The notes: generated by a model from the sequence alone, not told the origin. A stretch of 64,000 nucleotides of DNA from Acidobacteriota bacterium (GCA_003224235.1 QHYU01000150.1:16852-80851); one strand, 5' to 3'. Shown: positions 36,742 to 45,583, counted from the first letter of the stretch. Program-made: numbers and translations.

Positions 36742-38036
36742 GGAGAGGGGCGCTCCGCCTGCGGCGCGACAGCCCTGAGTGAAACGTCGTCCACCCAGAC
36801 CGTGCCCTGGATCTTGTTGTCGAGCTTCTGGCTGGGGATGCGACGCAGAACAACCTCCACTAGGTGCGTCTCCGGGCTGGTAATGAATTCGGTCTCGGCG
36901 AGCGTCCACGGCTGGGTACCGACCAGGTTCGGAGTGAAGAGTGCCACGCTTTGCGGATTCCGAGGATAAACCATGAAGTGGATGCCGCTATTGGTGGAAA
37001 GCTCCTTGGTTCGCAGGAAGGCGGTAAAGCGATAGCGGGTGTTGGGCTCGACCGGAACGAGCTGCATCAGATGCCGGAAATCGAGGTTGGCGCTGCCGTC
37101 GAACGTCACCCGCAGCGAGCGCGCCCCCGAATGACGCGTTTCCGTGTCGAATTCCACGGTGGCGCCGGGCAGGTCCTGGTAGCGCCAGCCAAAACCACCG
37201 TTGGTGAGCTCGCTTTCAAACCCGCCGTCCCAAACCAGCGAAGGCTGGGAGGAGTAGCCCTGTCCTGGCAAGCCCGCGATGCCAAGGGCCTGTCCCCAGA
37301 CCACGCGGGCTTCCTCCACCCGGCCGCGCTGGATGAGCTCGTCGAGAAATGGGAAAGCGTGTCGCAAGGGAAATGAAGATCGCAACGCAAGCATGCGTTT
37401 CCACACCAACAGAGCGGCGTCGGGTTCGTGCTCGGCCACAAAGAAGTCCAGCGATGCTTGGTAGGCGTTAATTGTGGCTGGTATCGCCTGGTCTAGAACG
37501 CGCTCGGTGTCCCGGCTGCTGCGCCAGCAGCGGGAGATGGCCAGCGCCGCCAGTTTGGGGTCGGTCGTCACCGCGCGACGTATCTCCGCAAACGCCTCGG
37601 CAAGCTGTTCTTGCCGCAGCAGAAAATTCCCATAGCGCCAGGCAACCTGGGCGGAAACCGGGTGAACGGACTTGGCCATCAGGAAAGCTTCACGCGCATT
37701 GGCAGGATCGCCGGCCGTTTCATAGGCGTTGGCCAGATCGGTCCAGTAGAACGCCGAGCGCGGATCAACGTCCAGGGCCCGGCGGTACAAGGAAATCGCG
37801 AGCGGCAGGTCGGCATGCTCAAAGTCCAACTCCCGGTATCGCGCCAGACGGTACCAGGCGTCCGCATTGCCCGGCTCGAGTCGCGCGGCCCGCGACCAAT
37901 CGTCGGCCCGCGAAGATTCTCCGTAGAAGTCTGCCAGCGCATTCTTGCCGCCGAGAAAGGCGAGCGTTGCTGAAGCCAGCAGAATGGCAAAGAGAAACAA
38001 CCATCGCCCTGCGCGATTGTCGAAACGGATCTCCAT
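36738..38036 (-). CDS. Membrane-anchored TPR protein with C-terminal carbohydrate-binding-like domain
   Basis: 432 residues. One N-terminal membrane helix (about 12-32) is followed by TPR-like helices to about 240 (ADAWYRLARYRELDFEHADLPLAISLYRRALDVDP; SAFYWTDLANAYETAGDP). The last 160 residues resemble a jelly-roll carbohydrate-binding domain: WDGGFESELTNGGFGWRY, SGARSLRVTFDGSANLDF, GTVWVDDVSLR. It is the first gene of the export block, coupled to the ligase gene, and probably scaffolds polymer assembly or binds the polymer in the periplasm. Confidence 0.82.
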   Translation of the reverse strand: MEIRFDNRAGRWLFLFAILLASATLAFLGGKNALADFYGESSRADDWSRAARLEPGNADAWYRLARYRELDFEHADLPLAISLYRRALDVDPRSAFYWTDLANAYETAGDPANAREAFLMAKSVHPVSAQVAWRYGNFLLRQEQLAEAFAEIRRAVTTDPKLAALAISRCWRSSRDTERVLDQAIPATINAYQASLDFFVAEHEPDAALLVWKRMLALRSSFPLRHAFPFLDELIQRGRVEEARVVWGQALGIAGLPGQGYSSQPSLVWDGGFESELTNGGFGWRYQDLPGATVEFDTETRHSGARSLRVTFDGSANLDFRHLMQLVPVEPNTRYRFTAFLRTKELSTNSGIHFMVYPRNPQSVALFTPNLVGTQPWTLAETEFITSPETHLVEVVLRRIPSQKLDNKIQGTVWVDDVSLRAVAPQAERPSP

Positions 38037-38141
38037 CTCGCGATAATCTGCTACCTATTTCGGACCGCGCGCAACAAAAACCATCACAAAAGTTTTTGGC
38101 CGTTTCTCAACCCGGTGCTTGCTTGCTGCGGGGGGATTGCC

Positions 38142-39377
38142 TCAGCTCTCACGTACATCTTCAATGCGAGAGCTCCCCGCCGGACCGGCTGCCGGATCAC
38201 GCGCCCAGCCCGTGCCGTACTTACGCAGCAACCGGAAGGGCCGCAGCACACCATAGAGCGGCGAGAGCGGCCCCATGAGCTGCACCTGCGACCAGTCTTC
38301 TTCAGTTGGGGCAGTAGCTAGGCGGAACACATAGCTGAGGCCCTCCCAGAGATTTCCACGCATCCGCGCGCGGAACAAAAAGCGCTGGGTCGCGCCTGGC
38401 GCGGCAGAAGATTCACGAAAAAACTTCCGGCAGACTTGCGCGGCTAGTGATCTCACCACGCGATCTTCTTGTACAGGCCGCAAAATAGGATCCGGAACTG
38501 CGGCTCCCAGCAGGCCGTTCGCGAGATGCAGGCCCAGAAGCGTCATGCGCTCGGCGCCCAGCCGGCGGGCTTGCTCAAGAGCAACCTCCCAATCTAGGCC
38601 GCGAGGGATGTGCGCCAGCTGGGCGATGTCGCAGATCCACAGCAGACGCTCCCAGAAATGTTTTGACCCGTGCACACAGAGGATAGGCAGTGCATCTTCT
38701 CCTGAGAAGGTCAGAACCTCTCGGCTGGCAACCGAAACGGCTTCCGTTCGCCGGCTTAGGGCCTCCAAATCAGGCGGAGTGGGAAAATATCTCAATGTGG
38801 CCTCGGTATGCAGCTCGACGATGCTCCGGCGCGCGTCACCAACAAACAAGTATTGGCCGGGGATTTTCCCCTGTGCGGCCTGCCCCACCGTCCTCGCATT
38901 GACCTCCGAGCGATATCCCTGTGCGGTTAGCAACTCATACGCCCTGGCCACATCGCGCTGCCGGATCACGATGTCGAGGTCGGCAAATTGCCGATAGGCG
39001 AGATTGCCATAGGCTTGTTCGGCCAGCACGGGGCCTTTGTAAGGAATAGCGGTAATGCCGTTTGCTCGGAACGCCTCCAGGATGCGGAGCAGCTCGGCCG
39101 TAAGAAAGAGATTGCGGCGAGTGTTCTGCTGAAACAACTCCAGGAGTTGCTCGGTCCACTGCGGTGGAACCTTGTCCGAACAAACGGCCTTGAGCTTCGA
39201 GTATAGAAGCGGCAACACGCAGTGCTCGGCCGCAAGCTCGAGCAGGTAAGGCCAGTCCAGCTTCCCACCGGCCAGCGCGCGGATGCGCCCGGCGGAATAG
39301 GGGTCGAGGCATGTGCGCGCGCAATACAGCAGCAGTTGCTTCTCTGAGCGAACAGCGTGGCCTGAACCATCGAGCAT
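38142..39377 (-). CDS. Nucleotidyltransferase-fold protein of the lasso-peptide cluster
   Basis: 411 residues from the ATG at 39377 (AAAGG 11 bases upstream); a GTG at 39389 sits too close to that site. PYKGPVLAEQAYGNLAYRQFADLDIVI holds the K-G and D-x-D residues of the NTP_transf_5 family. Related proteins occur in lasso-peptide clusters beside HprK-like kinases, where one (PsmN in pseudomycoidin) is reported to add a sugar to the phosphorylated peptide. Position at the end of this cluster supports a tailoring role; the actual modification is not known. Confidence 0.85.
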   Translation of the reverse strand: MLDGSGHAVRSEKQLLLYCARTCLDPYSAGRIRALAGGKLDWPYLLELAAEHCVLPLLYSKLKAVCSDKVPPQWTEQLLELFQQNTRRNLFLTAELLRILEAFRANGITAIPYKGPVLAEQAYGNLAYRQFADLDIVIRQRDVARAYELLTAQGYRSEVNARTVGQAAQGKIPGQYLFVGDARRSIVELHTEATLRYFPTPPDLEALSRRTEAVSVASREVLTFSGEDALPILCVHGSKHFWERLLWICDIAQLAHIPRGLDWEVALEQARRLGAERMTLLGLHLANGLLGAAVPDPILRPVQEDRVVRSLAAQVCRKFFRESSAAPGATQRFLFRARMRGNLWEGLSYVFRLATAPTEEDWSQVQLMGPLSPLYGVLRPFRLLRKYGTGWARDPAAGPAGSSRIEDVRES

Positions 39378-39516
39378 CCGGACAGGCACCTTTCTCTGCG
39401 CCCGCAGTTCGATCCGCAGCGCGGCTCGTTAACCATGGCGCGGAAACCGTTCTTCTGCCAACGAGACCCGGAAGAAAACGAGGAAAAACCCGAACTCGCT
39501 GCCCGTCGGCTGCGCC

Positions 39517-40677
39517 CTATCCAGGGCGGGAACAGCTGTATTTCTGCGACAGCTCAGCGATCCGCGTCAGCGCGTCTTCCCACCGGGTAAAGCGCGCGGG
39601 AAAGCGCTCCGCAGCGCGCCGCGCAACTGCTTCCTGCGATGTCTGGCCGTCTATCTGCGCTAGCAGGAACCGATCGATTTGCCCTTCCTCATCGAGCACC
39701 GGCACGTAATCGGCGGCGTGCTTGCGCAGTTGCTTCGCCGAAAGCGGCGCGCCGGAGAAAGTGGATTGCTGGAAATGGGCCTTGAGCGGCCGCGTCGCGC
39801 CAGCGCCGCGCGCGCACGTTTCCCAGCGCCAAATGTAGTCCGCGCCGACAAGATCCGCCTGAAGCGCAACGCAGACGGTGTCGCCGACGGCGAGTGAGAC
39901 AGGCTTCTCCCAGGGAAAGAAGACTCTGCTGTAAATCAACGCAGGCTTGTCCGGGGCATTGGAAATCTGAACGCCCTCGGCGAGCGTGGAATCGAACCAG
40001 ACAACCAATCCGTGGACGGTCCCCGTTCGCGTCGCTGTCCAGCTCAGCGTCCCTCGAAGGCCCGGGCTCTCCACAGTGGCGTAGTCCAGCGTGGCCCAAG
40101 ATTGCGGCTCGAGCAGCAACTGGTCAGGTCCCACCTTCCCTTTGCAGGTGGTGTGGACTGCAATTCGCCGCGCCTCCTCCATGTCAAAATCAAATCCGGT
40201 CTCGTCCCAGAGGCCCACCAGATCGCGGTACAGTTGCGGCGCTTCCACGCCCGCCGCCCAAAGAGTGTCGCACTGCGGAATCAGCTTCCCGCCGGGGACA
40301 AGAAAGCGCTGACGCGCATCGGCGATCGAAGGGATGTGATGTTCGCACAAGGGAAGCCGGCCCCGAAGGTCCGAAACGATTACATCGGCTTTCTCCGGAA
40401 GCACGGCACGCGTCGAAAGCATTTGCAGGAACTCGATGCGCTCCGCGTAGCCATTGGCTCTCGCAATCTCTCTCGCCACCTGGATGGCGTCATTCGGCTC
40501 GATCGCGTAAACGCGGCGCGCGCCGAACCGGCAGGCCAGCAGGGCGAAAATGCCTGTGCCCGTGCCGATGTCCACGACTACGCCGCCCGGCCTCACCGCG
40601 CTTCGCAGCGCCTGCATATAGGCCTCCATACGCACCCGGTCGGCGATCATGATGCCGTAGTCCGCGACGCTGTACAT
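39517..40677 (-). CDS. PRMT-like methyltransferase with C-terminal PqqD-like (RRE-like) domain
   Basis: 386 residues from the ATG at 40677, one base after the kinase stop; an ATG at 40731 would overlap that gene. MYSVADYGIMIADRVRMEAY and VVVDIGTGTGIFALLA (33-48), then YAIEPNDAIQVARE and VSDLRGRLPLCEHH, are the arginine-methyltransferase-type core. From about residue 315 the chain (VPVLDEEGQIDRFLLAQIDG, then FPARFTRWEDALTRIAEL) resembles PqqD-like recognition domains. It may bind the precursor leader and methylate the peptide or its added group; this is inference. Confidence 0.8.
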   Translation of the reverse strand: MYSVADYGIMIADRVRMEAYMQALRSAVRPGGVVVDIGTGTGIFALLACRFGARRVYAIEPNDAIQVAREIARANGYAERIEFLQMLSTRAVLPEKADVIVSDLRGRLPLCEHHIPSIADARQRFLVPGGKLIPQCDTLWAAGVEAPQLYRDLVGLWDETGFDFDMEEARRIAVHTTCKGKVGPDQLLLEPQSWATLDYATVESPGLRGTLSWTATRTGTVHGLVVWFDSTLAEGVQISNAPDKPALIYSRVFFPWEKPVSLAVGDTVCVALQADLVGADYIWRWETCARGAGATRPLKAHFQQSTFSGAPLSAKQLRKHAADYVPVLDEEGQIDRFLLAQIDGQTSQEAVARRAAERFPARFTRWEDALTRIAELSQKYSCSRPG

Positions 40678-40678
40678 G

Positions 40679-41692
40679 TCAGCGGGGACAACCTTCCGTT
40701 GCGGCCAGCGCAGCTTGGGGTAGCGCTTCAAAATCGCTCACAATCACCTCGCAGAGCTTCGTCAGACGGGTCGGGTCCTGGTGGGGCGTCACCCGGCGCA
40801 CAGGAACCCGCGACAGCAGACGACCGAGGAACTCAAACTCTTGGGCGCGCCGCTGCTTGTCAAGCAGGTAATTCATGTACGTGTTCTGCACCAGAGCGAC
40901 TAGGCCCCCGCTGGCGGGAACCGGTTGCACCCGGGGCACTTCAGTGCCGGCCGCACGTTCACCGAGTAAGTAGATGGCGCCCAGCGGCAGAGGCTCGTGC
41001 TGGAATCGGTGTCCGTTATCGTCCAGCGGGAGGTAACACTTCTCCCAGTTTGGGGTAAGTCGCGGCAGGGCCTCCCGCCCGCCGTAGAGCAGACTTACCG
41101 ACTCAGGCCACAAGCACAAGCGCGGGTAGCCTGGTCGCACAAAATAGGCGTCGGCGTGGGGCTGCATCGGAGCCACATCGTCACTGAGCACCGCGTAGCC
41201 TTGCCGGGCGAAGGCGGCCGCCGTGGTCGATTTCCCAGCGCCGCCGATCCCGACCAACACAATTGCCACTCGGCCGATCGCAACCGCGCTGGCGTGCAGG
41301 CAAACTGTGCCGCGCGAGCGCAAGACGAATCCCAGCACCGGGCCCAACAAGAAGACGGCCGTGTCTTGCAGCGAAGATGAGTCGGGCCAGGTGGCCCAGA
41401 GGCGCGTAGTGGAGCGGTCAAGGATAAACGTGCTGCCGTCGGCGTAGACAAACCGGAAATAAGCGCCAGCGGCGAGCTTCGTCACAGTGAGTGCAGGCTT
41501 GCCACCGTCCTCTTGTTCGGGGCTGACGTACCAGAGGGTCTCCCGCATGGCAAGACACTCCGCCAGCCACGGAGGTTCCAACTGCAGCCAAATTTTCAGG
41601 TCGGGCTCGGCGCTCGCTGGTGATTCAACTAAGCCCGGAATGGGGGCATCGGCCGCGATGCACAAGCCATAGACTAGGTAGCGATAGATCAC
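40679..41692 (-). CDS. HprK-like kinase of the lasso-peptide cluster
   Basis: 337 residues, GTG start. It resembles HPr serine kinases without the phosphatase-linked N-terminal domain of true HprK: LHASAVAI (132-139), P-loop GIGGAGKST (148-156), LSDDVAPM (169-176), and RLCLWPESV. In known clusters (for example paeninodin) such kinases phosphorylate the C-terminal serine of the lasso precursor. Here the precursor has no C-terminal Ser; its only nearby acceptor is Thr48, the penultimate residue. Confidence 0.85.
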   Translation of the reverse strand: MIYRYLVYGLCIAADAPIPGLVESPASAEPDLKIWLQLEPPWLAECLAMRETLWYVSPEQEDGGKPALTVTKLAAGAYFRFVYADGSTFILDRSTTRLWATWPDSSSLQDTAVFLLGPVLGFVLRSRGTVCLHASAVAIGRVAIVLVGIGGAGKSTTAAAFARQGYAVLSDDVAPMQPHADAYFVRPGYPRLCLWPESVSLLYGGREALPRLTPNWEKCYLPLDDNGHRFQHEPLPLGAIYLLGERAAGTEVPRVQPVPASGGLVALVQNTYMNYLLDKQRRAQEFEFLGRLLSRVPVRRVTPHQDPTRLTKLCEVIVSDFEALPQAALAATEGCPR

Positions 41693-41731
41693 GGCTCCGA
41701 TAGGTGGGCCGGAGGGGTAAGTCCGCGATCG

Positions 41732-41881
41732 CTACCCGGTCTTCATCATGCCGATGACTGGCCCGCCGTCTGAATTTACAGTCCCAGTAATGGAGCGCGT
41801 GATCTCAGCAAGATTTCCGTACACGACCAGTTGCGGCGTGCGATAGGGTTTTTTCAGGATCAACGGATTGAATTCCTTCAT
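41732..41881 (-). CDS. Lasso-peptide precursor
   Basis: 49 residues; GGAGGAAGG precedes the ATG. The leader carries YRTPQLVVYGNLAEIT (13-28), an exact fit to the Y-x2-P-x-L-x3-G-x5-T leader motif read by B1 proteins. With the conserved Thr at -2, the core is predicted as SITGTVNSDGGPVIGMMKTG: a 9-residue ring from Ser1 to Asp9 and an 11-residue tail. Its first 77 bases overlap the cyclase gene in another frame. Core boundaries are inferred; cleavage after a different residue is possible. Confidence 0.82.
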   Translation of the reverse strand: MKEFNPLILKKPYRTPQLVVYGNLAEITRSITGTVNSDGGPVIGMMKTG

Positions 41882-43739
41882 TACCTTCCTCCGGATACTT
41901 TTTATACTGAAGATTTCGAGTGGTGCGCAACCATAAACTAAGACTGATTGGCCGAAGTGCCAACCATACCGACTCGGGGTCTCTCTCCGGCTGAACCGGG
42001 GAAAGCCGACGCGGGTCAATATAGCAGGTCAGTTCCGGTGTCCCTGCCAGAAGCGTCTCAGCATGACAGGGCTTACGCCTCCAAAGCTCCACGACGGGCT
42101 CGCCGGCCAGCGGTGATTTGGGGCGGCACCGGACTTGCTCCGGCAGCACGCCTTGCATCGCCACACGCAACAACTCCTTGTCTGCACACCAGGGGACCGG
42201 TGGCAGGCGCAACAAAAATCTTACCAGCCGCAGGTCGAAATATGGCCTCTGCACCTCAACTGGAACGCGCGTCACACCAGGGTCCTGACTTTCAAATACA
42301 GAAGTCCAGAACCCGCTGGCGAGCACTTGATAGGCTCGGGGGCGGAACGGGTGAACCGGCGCGGGTGCGCGATTGAGCTCCTCCCATCGCGCCCGCAGGT
42401 CAAAGCGTTCCTCGAGCCCGCGGTCGAGCCAGGCCGGGTATTCCGGTAGGTTCTCGGGCTGGCCGAGCCAGCGTTTCAGCCGCGTGCGAAATCCGCCGAG
42501 CAGAGGAGGAAGCCGTCCGTGAGAGGTAATGTAGGCACCTACCTCAGCCGCCAGGCGCAAAAACTGCCGTTGTTTGCATAACCCCGACAGATACGGCCAC
42601 GACTGGCCAAACAGAACGACGTCGCCGCCGTCGCCAGAGAGTGCGAGCCGGCTGTTCTCGGCCATTTGCCAAAACTGTTCGTATTGCAGCACCAGAAGCG
42701 GCTCGTGGCTGGGCTCAGGCGTATGCAGCTCCGGCTGGTCCCACCCCTTGTATGGCGCGCCGTTCGTACCCGGAAGAAGGTGCATCGAGATACCGAGCTT
42801 CTGCGCCACGATCCGGGCATAGTGCACTTCTTCGTCTTTAAGGAGGCCGCGATAGTCCACGGTGAAGGCGCGCAAGTCGAAGGGTTCCCCGCGGCTCGCT
42901 AGCACTTGTTTGGCCATTGCCGCCACTGAAGTTGAGTCCAACCCGCCGCTCATCTGCACGCTGACCCGGTTGGTGCGCAGCCGGTCGGCCACCCCAACGC
43001 GCAGCAGTTGCAGAAAGTGCTCGACATATTCGCTGCGCTGCCGATAACGAATCACATCCTCGACCGGCAGAGTCCAGTAGCGGTTTGAGCGCAGCGTTCC
43101 ATCCGCACAGGTGAGTGAGTGCGCCGGCGGCAGCCGCAGAACGTCCGCAAAGGTCGTCGTCGCCGGGTCCTGGTTGTAAGTGAAAAGCAGGAAGTCGGCG
43201 ATCGCCAGCTCGTTCAGCCGGTCCGAAACTTCCGGATGCACACGCGCGCAATCCAGCGTGTTACTGACAATCAAAGACCCGCCGACCCGCGCATAGTAGA
43301 AAGGCTTCGCGCCCAAATGGTCTCGGGCGCAGAACAATCGCCGACGGGCCGCATCCCAGAGGATGAAGGCAAAATCGCCCAGCAGGTGCTCGACACATGC
43401 ATCACCCCAGGCGTGATAGGAATGCAGGAGCAGCTCAGCGTCACTGGCGGAGTCCAGGCCGCTGCGGCCGCAGGTCTGAAGCTTTTCGATCAACTCCGCG
43501 CGTCCGTCCAGACGCGCATCGGCGGTTATCCACGCCTGGCCATCGAGGCTCGCCGGCTGCCGCTCGCGTTCGGCCTCGCACGATGTGCGCAGCATCGCGT
43601 GGCCCAGGCCCACTGCGCCGTCGCTCCAGATCTCCAACGCGTCCGGCCCGCGGAAGGCCATGAACTCGGTCATGCGCTGGAGCAGGCGCCGATCCACGGG
43701 CGCGCCATCCAGGTTGAGAATGCCGGCAATGCCGCTCAT
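41805..43739 (-). CDS. Lasso-peptide cyclase, asparagine-synthetase-like (C protein)
   Basis: 644 residues. The N-terminal glutaminase-like domain begins MSGIAGI, with Ser where active asparagine synthetase has Cys2, so it should not release ammonia from glutamine. The synthetase domain has the ATP loop SGGLDS (264-269). Lasso C proteins adenylate the Asp/Glu side chain to close the macrolactam. The ATG overlaps the B2 stop (ATGA). The last 36 or so residues, after LWLRTT, have no counterpart in typical family ends, and the final 25 overlap the precursor leader. Confidence 0.9.
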   Translation of the reverse strand: MSGIAGILNLDGAPVDRRLLQRMTEFMAFRGPDALEIWSDGAVGLGHAMLRTSCEAERERQPASLDGQAWITADARLDGRAELIEKLQTCGRSGLDSASDAELLLHSYHAWGDACVEHLLGDFAFILWDAARRRLFCARDHLGAKPFYYARVGGSLIVSNTLDCARVHPEVSDRLNELAIADFLLFTYNQDPATTTFADVLRLPPAHSLTCADGTLRSNRYWTLPVEDVIRYRQRSEYVEHFLQLLRVGVADRLRTNRVSVQMSGGLDSTSVAAMAKQVLASRGEPFDLRAFTVDYRGLLKDEEVHYARIVAQKLGISMHLLPGTNGAPYKGWDQPELHTPEPSHEPLLVLQYEQFWQMAENSRLALSGDGGDVVLFGQSWPYLSGLCKQRQFLRLAAEVGAYITSHGRLPPLLGGFRTRLKRWLGQPENLPEYPAWLDRGLEERFDLRARWEELNRAPAPVHPFRPRAYQVLASGFWTSVFESQDPGVTRVPVEVQRPYFDLRLVRFLLRLPPVPWCADKELLRVAMQGVLPEQVRCRPKSPLAGEPVVELWRRKPCHAETLLAGTPELTCYIDPRRLSPVQPERDPESVWLALRPISLSLWLRTTRNLQYKKYPEEGNEGIQSVDPEKTLSHAATGRVRKSC

Positions 43740-44236
43740 TGCGGTTCGGTCCGGACACGGCGAGACGCGGCGGCTAATGAACCCTGGAAGGGCGCGTAAT
43801 GCTGGCGCAATTCTTCACGGTCGTTCAGCGCCACACCTCTGTGCTCGACCCAGGCGTGCGCTTCAAACCGGCCGTCCTGCTTGCGCCCGCCGACGCGCAG
43901 CTCGGCAGCAACTCCCTGGCGGCACAGCAGGCACCAGAGAACCATGGATTGCCGGAGACAGTTGGGACGGCCCAGGCCATGGCGTTCCGCTGCCTGAACC
44001 ATGCGCGCAGTTACACACGCCCGTTCGAGAGAATCTTGACACGGATCATCTGAGAGACGCGCCCCCGCAGGCGCCAAGCGCGCCAGTGCGGCTTGCCAGC
44101 ACCGAAAACCTACCAACCGCAGCGCCACCCCTGTCAGCGGCAGCAGCACCATCGCGCGGAGCAACAACCTGCGCTCGGTCGCACTGAGCCGCCAGAACCT
44201 CTGCAATTTATCCACCGCCAGCTTCGAGCAATCCAT
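43736..44236 (-). CDS. Lasso-peptide leader peptidase (B2, transglutaminase-like)
   Basis: 166 residues, the usual size of B2 proteins. The transglutaminase-type triad is visible: Cys93 in PNCLRQSMVLWCLL, His127 in FEAHAWVE and Asp139 in LND. It removes the leader peptide once B1 has presented the precursor. It overlaps both neighbours (B1 upstream, C downstream), indicating tight co-translation. Confidence 0.92.
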   Translation of the reverse strand: MDCSKLAVDKLQRFWRLSATERRLLLRAMVLLPLTGVALRLVGFRCWQAALARLAPAGARLSDDPCQDSLERACVTARMVQAAERHGLGRPNCLRQSMVLWCLLCRQGVAAELRVGGRKQDGRFEAHAWVEHRGVALNDREELRQHYAPFQGSLAAASRRVRTEPQ

Positions 44237-44522
44237 TCTCTATCAGCTTGGCCAGCAAGTCCTGTAGATTCCGCCGCAGCAGCTCGGCGTCCACTTCGTA
44301 CTCGCCCAGCAACGCGTCGTAGGCTGCTTGAATCGAGTCCGACGTGGTAAGTAGGGTCCACATACGCGTGCCTACCTCATCGAGGCCGAAATAGCGTTCG
44401 TTTTGAAGATTGAGCAGGACGGACTCGCTCTCGATTTGCCGAAACAAGATTTCTGCTGGCACCGAGACGCGCGTCGTGAACGGAATGGTCAGAGGAACGT
44501 GCTGCTGGGTCGACTGTTCCAA
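44208..44522 (-). CDS. Lasso-peptide recognition protein (B1, PqqD/RRE family)
   Basis: 104 residues from a TTG at 44522, chosen because GGGGAGG lies 7-8 bases upstream; a GTG at 44615 gives a longer, unrelated-looking extension. The PqqD-like fold is recognisable: VSVPAEILFRQIESESVLLNLQNERYFGLDEVGTRMW and a helical end LQDLLAKLIENGLLE. It binds the YxxPxL motif of the leader. It is the first gene of the cluster. Confidence 0.88.
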   Translation of the reverse strand: MEQSTQQHVPLTIPFTTRVSVPAEILFRQIESESVLLNLQNERYFGLDEVGTRMWTLLTTSDSIQAAYDALLGEYEVDAELLRRNLQDLLAKLIENGLLEAGGG

Positions 44523-44824
44523 ATCGGTTCCCTCCCCGGCAGGATTGAAAGAAGCATGCCCCACGAGCAGAGAATCATACCAAGGTTTCAACGCGGACCA
44601 TTGCCACTTACCCACGCATGTGTACTCTTAGGCAGCACCCTCCTCTAAAGCCAAGTCCCGCGAACCCCTATACAGGTGCCCAGTTCGGGACAAACTAAAC
44701 TTCCGTACCATCGACCAGGTCTGCGTGTACCGTTATGAATCAAGTGTGGAAGCAATCTTACCGGCGGACGCGGCACACGAAGATCAAGAGCGTCTGCCTA
44801 TCACAACTGAGGAGACATTAAAGA
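44523..44824. other. Divergent intergenic region of the lasso cluster
   Basis: About 300 bases between the B1 gene and the broken beta-barrel gene. It must contain the cluster promoter. A minus-strand TTGTCC and TATAGG 15 bases apart are weak candidates only. No operator or RNA structure stands out. Confidence 0.4.
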
Positions 44825-45365
44825 ATGCGAAGAATCCCCTTCTTGCTGGGTTTGTTTCTAATACTTTCGCTGCCCGCCCTGGCTCAAGAGAGCCCATCGG
44901 CGCCAGCCGCAGAGTTGTATGCCGGGTATGCGTATGGGCGACTCAACACCGGCCTCGTCACCGCCAACGATCACCAGCACAATTTGAATGGCTGGAACGC
45001 GCAGGTTGCCGCCAACCTTTGCCGGCGGTCCTGTTGACCAGCGGATCCAGGCGTTTATGGGCGGGCCGCGAGTCACTTGGCGCGGGCATGGCCGGTGGAA
45101 TCCGTACGTTCATACCCTATTCGGAGCGACGCGCATTCACGCGTTCGCCGGCGGGGATTCGGCGCGGGTCACCTCGTTTACCATGGCGCTGGGCGGTGGC
45201 CTTGACTGGCAGGCGTCGCAGCATTGGGCGTTCCGCTTGGCTCAGGCCGACTATCTCTTCACCCGCTTCCCGAGCGTGGACGCAAACGGCAAAGACCTCG
45301 GAGCCAGCCAGCACAGCGTGCGCATCGCGACCGGCATTACCTGCCGCTTCGGCAAAAGAGACTAA
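44825..45365 (+). pseudogene. Outer-membrane beta-barrel protein gene, frameshifted with internal deletion
   Basis: The first frame encodes a signal peptide (MRRIPFLLGLFLILSLPALAQ) and a barrel start (AELYAGYAYGRLNTG, NLNGWNAQVAANL), then stops at 45037. The second frame, joining at about 45018, continues FAGGPVDQRIQAFMGGPRVTW to GITCRFGK, the typical end of small porin-like barrel proteins. Homologues have roughly 20-30 residues between NAQVAANL and the next strand, and these are missing. It is a broken gene or an assembly error. Confidence 0.75.
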
Positions 45366-45583
45366 CTCCCGCACTCAGGAAGAGGGCCAGTGGTCGCGCA
45401 CCTACTCCGACGGTGGCCCTCTTTCATCTCCAACCAAGCCTTCGGCCCGGCAAACCACCGCACAGATTTCTGCGGGGATGCGCCTGTGATGCAAAAAGCT
45501 TGAGCCGCACGAATCGTCTCTAGTTCCTGCAACCACAGCAGCAACCGCGCTGGATTCTTGGGGCGAGTCCGGTATAACCTCGC

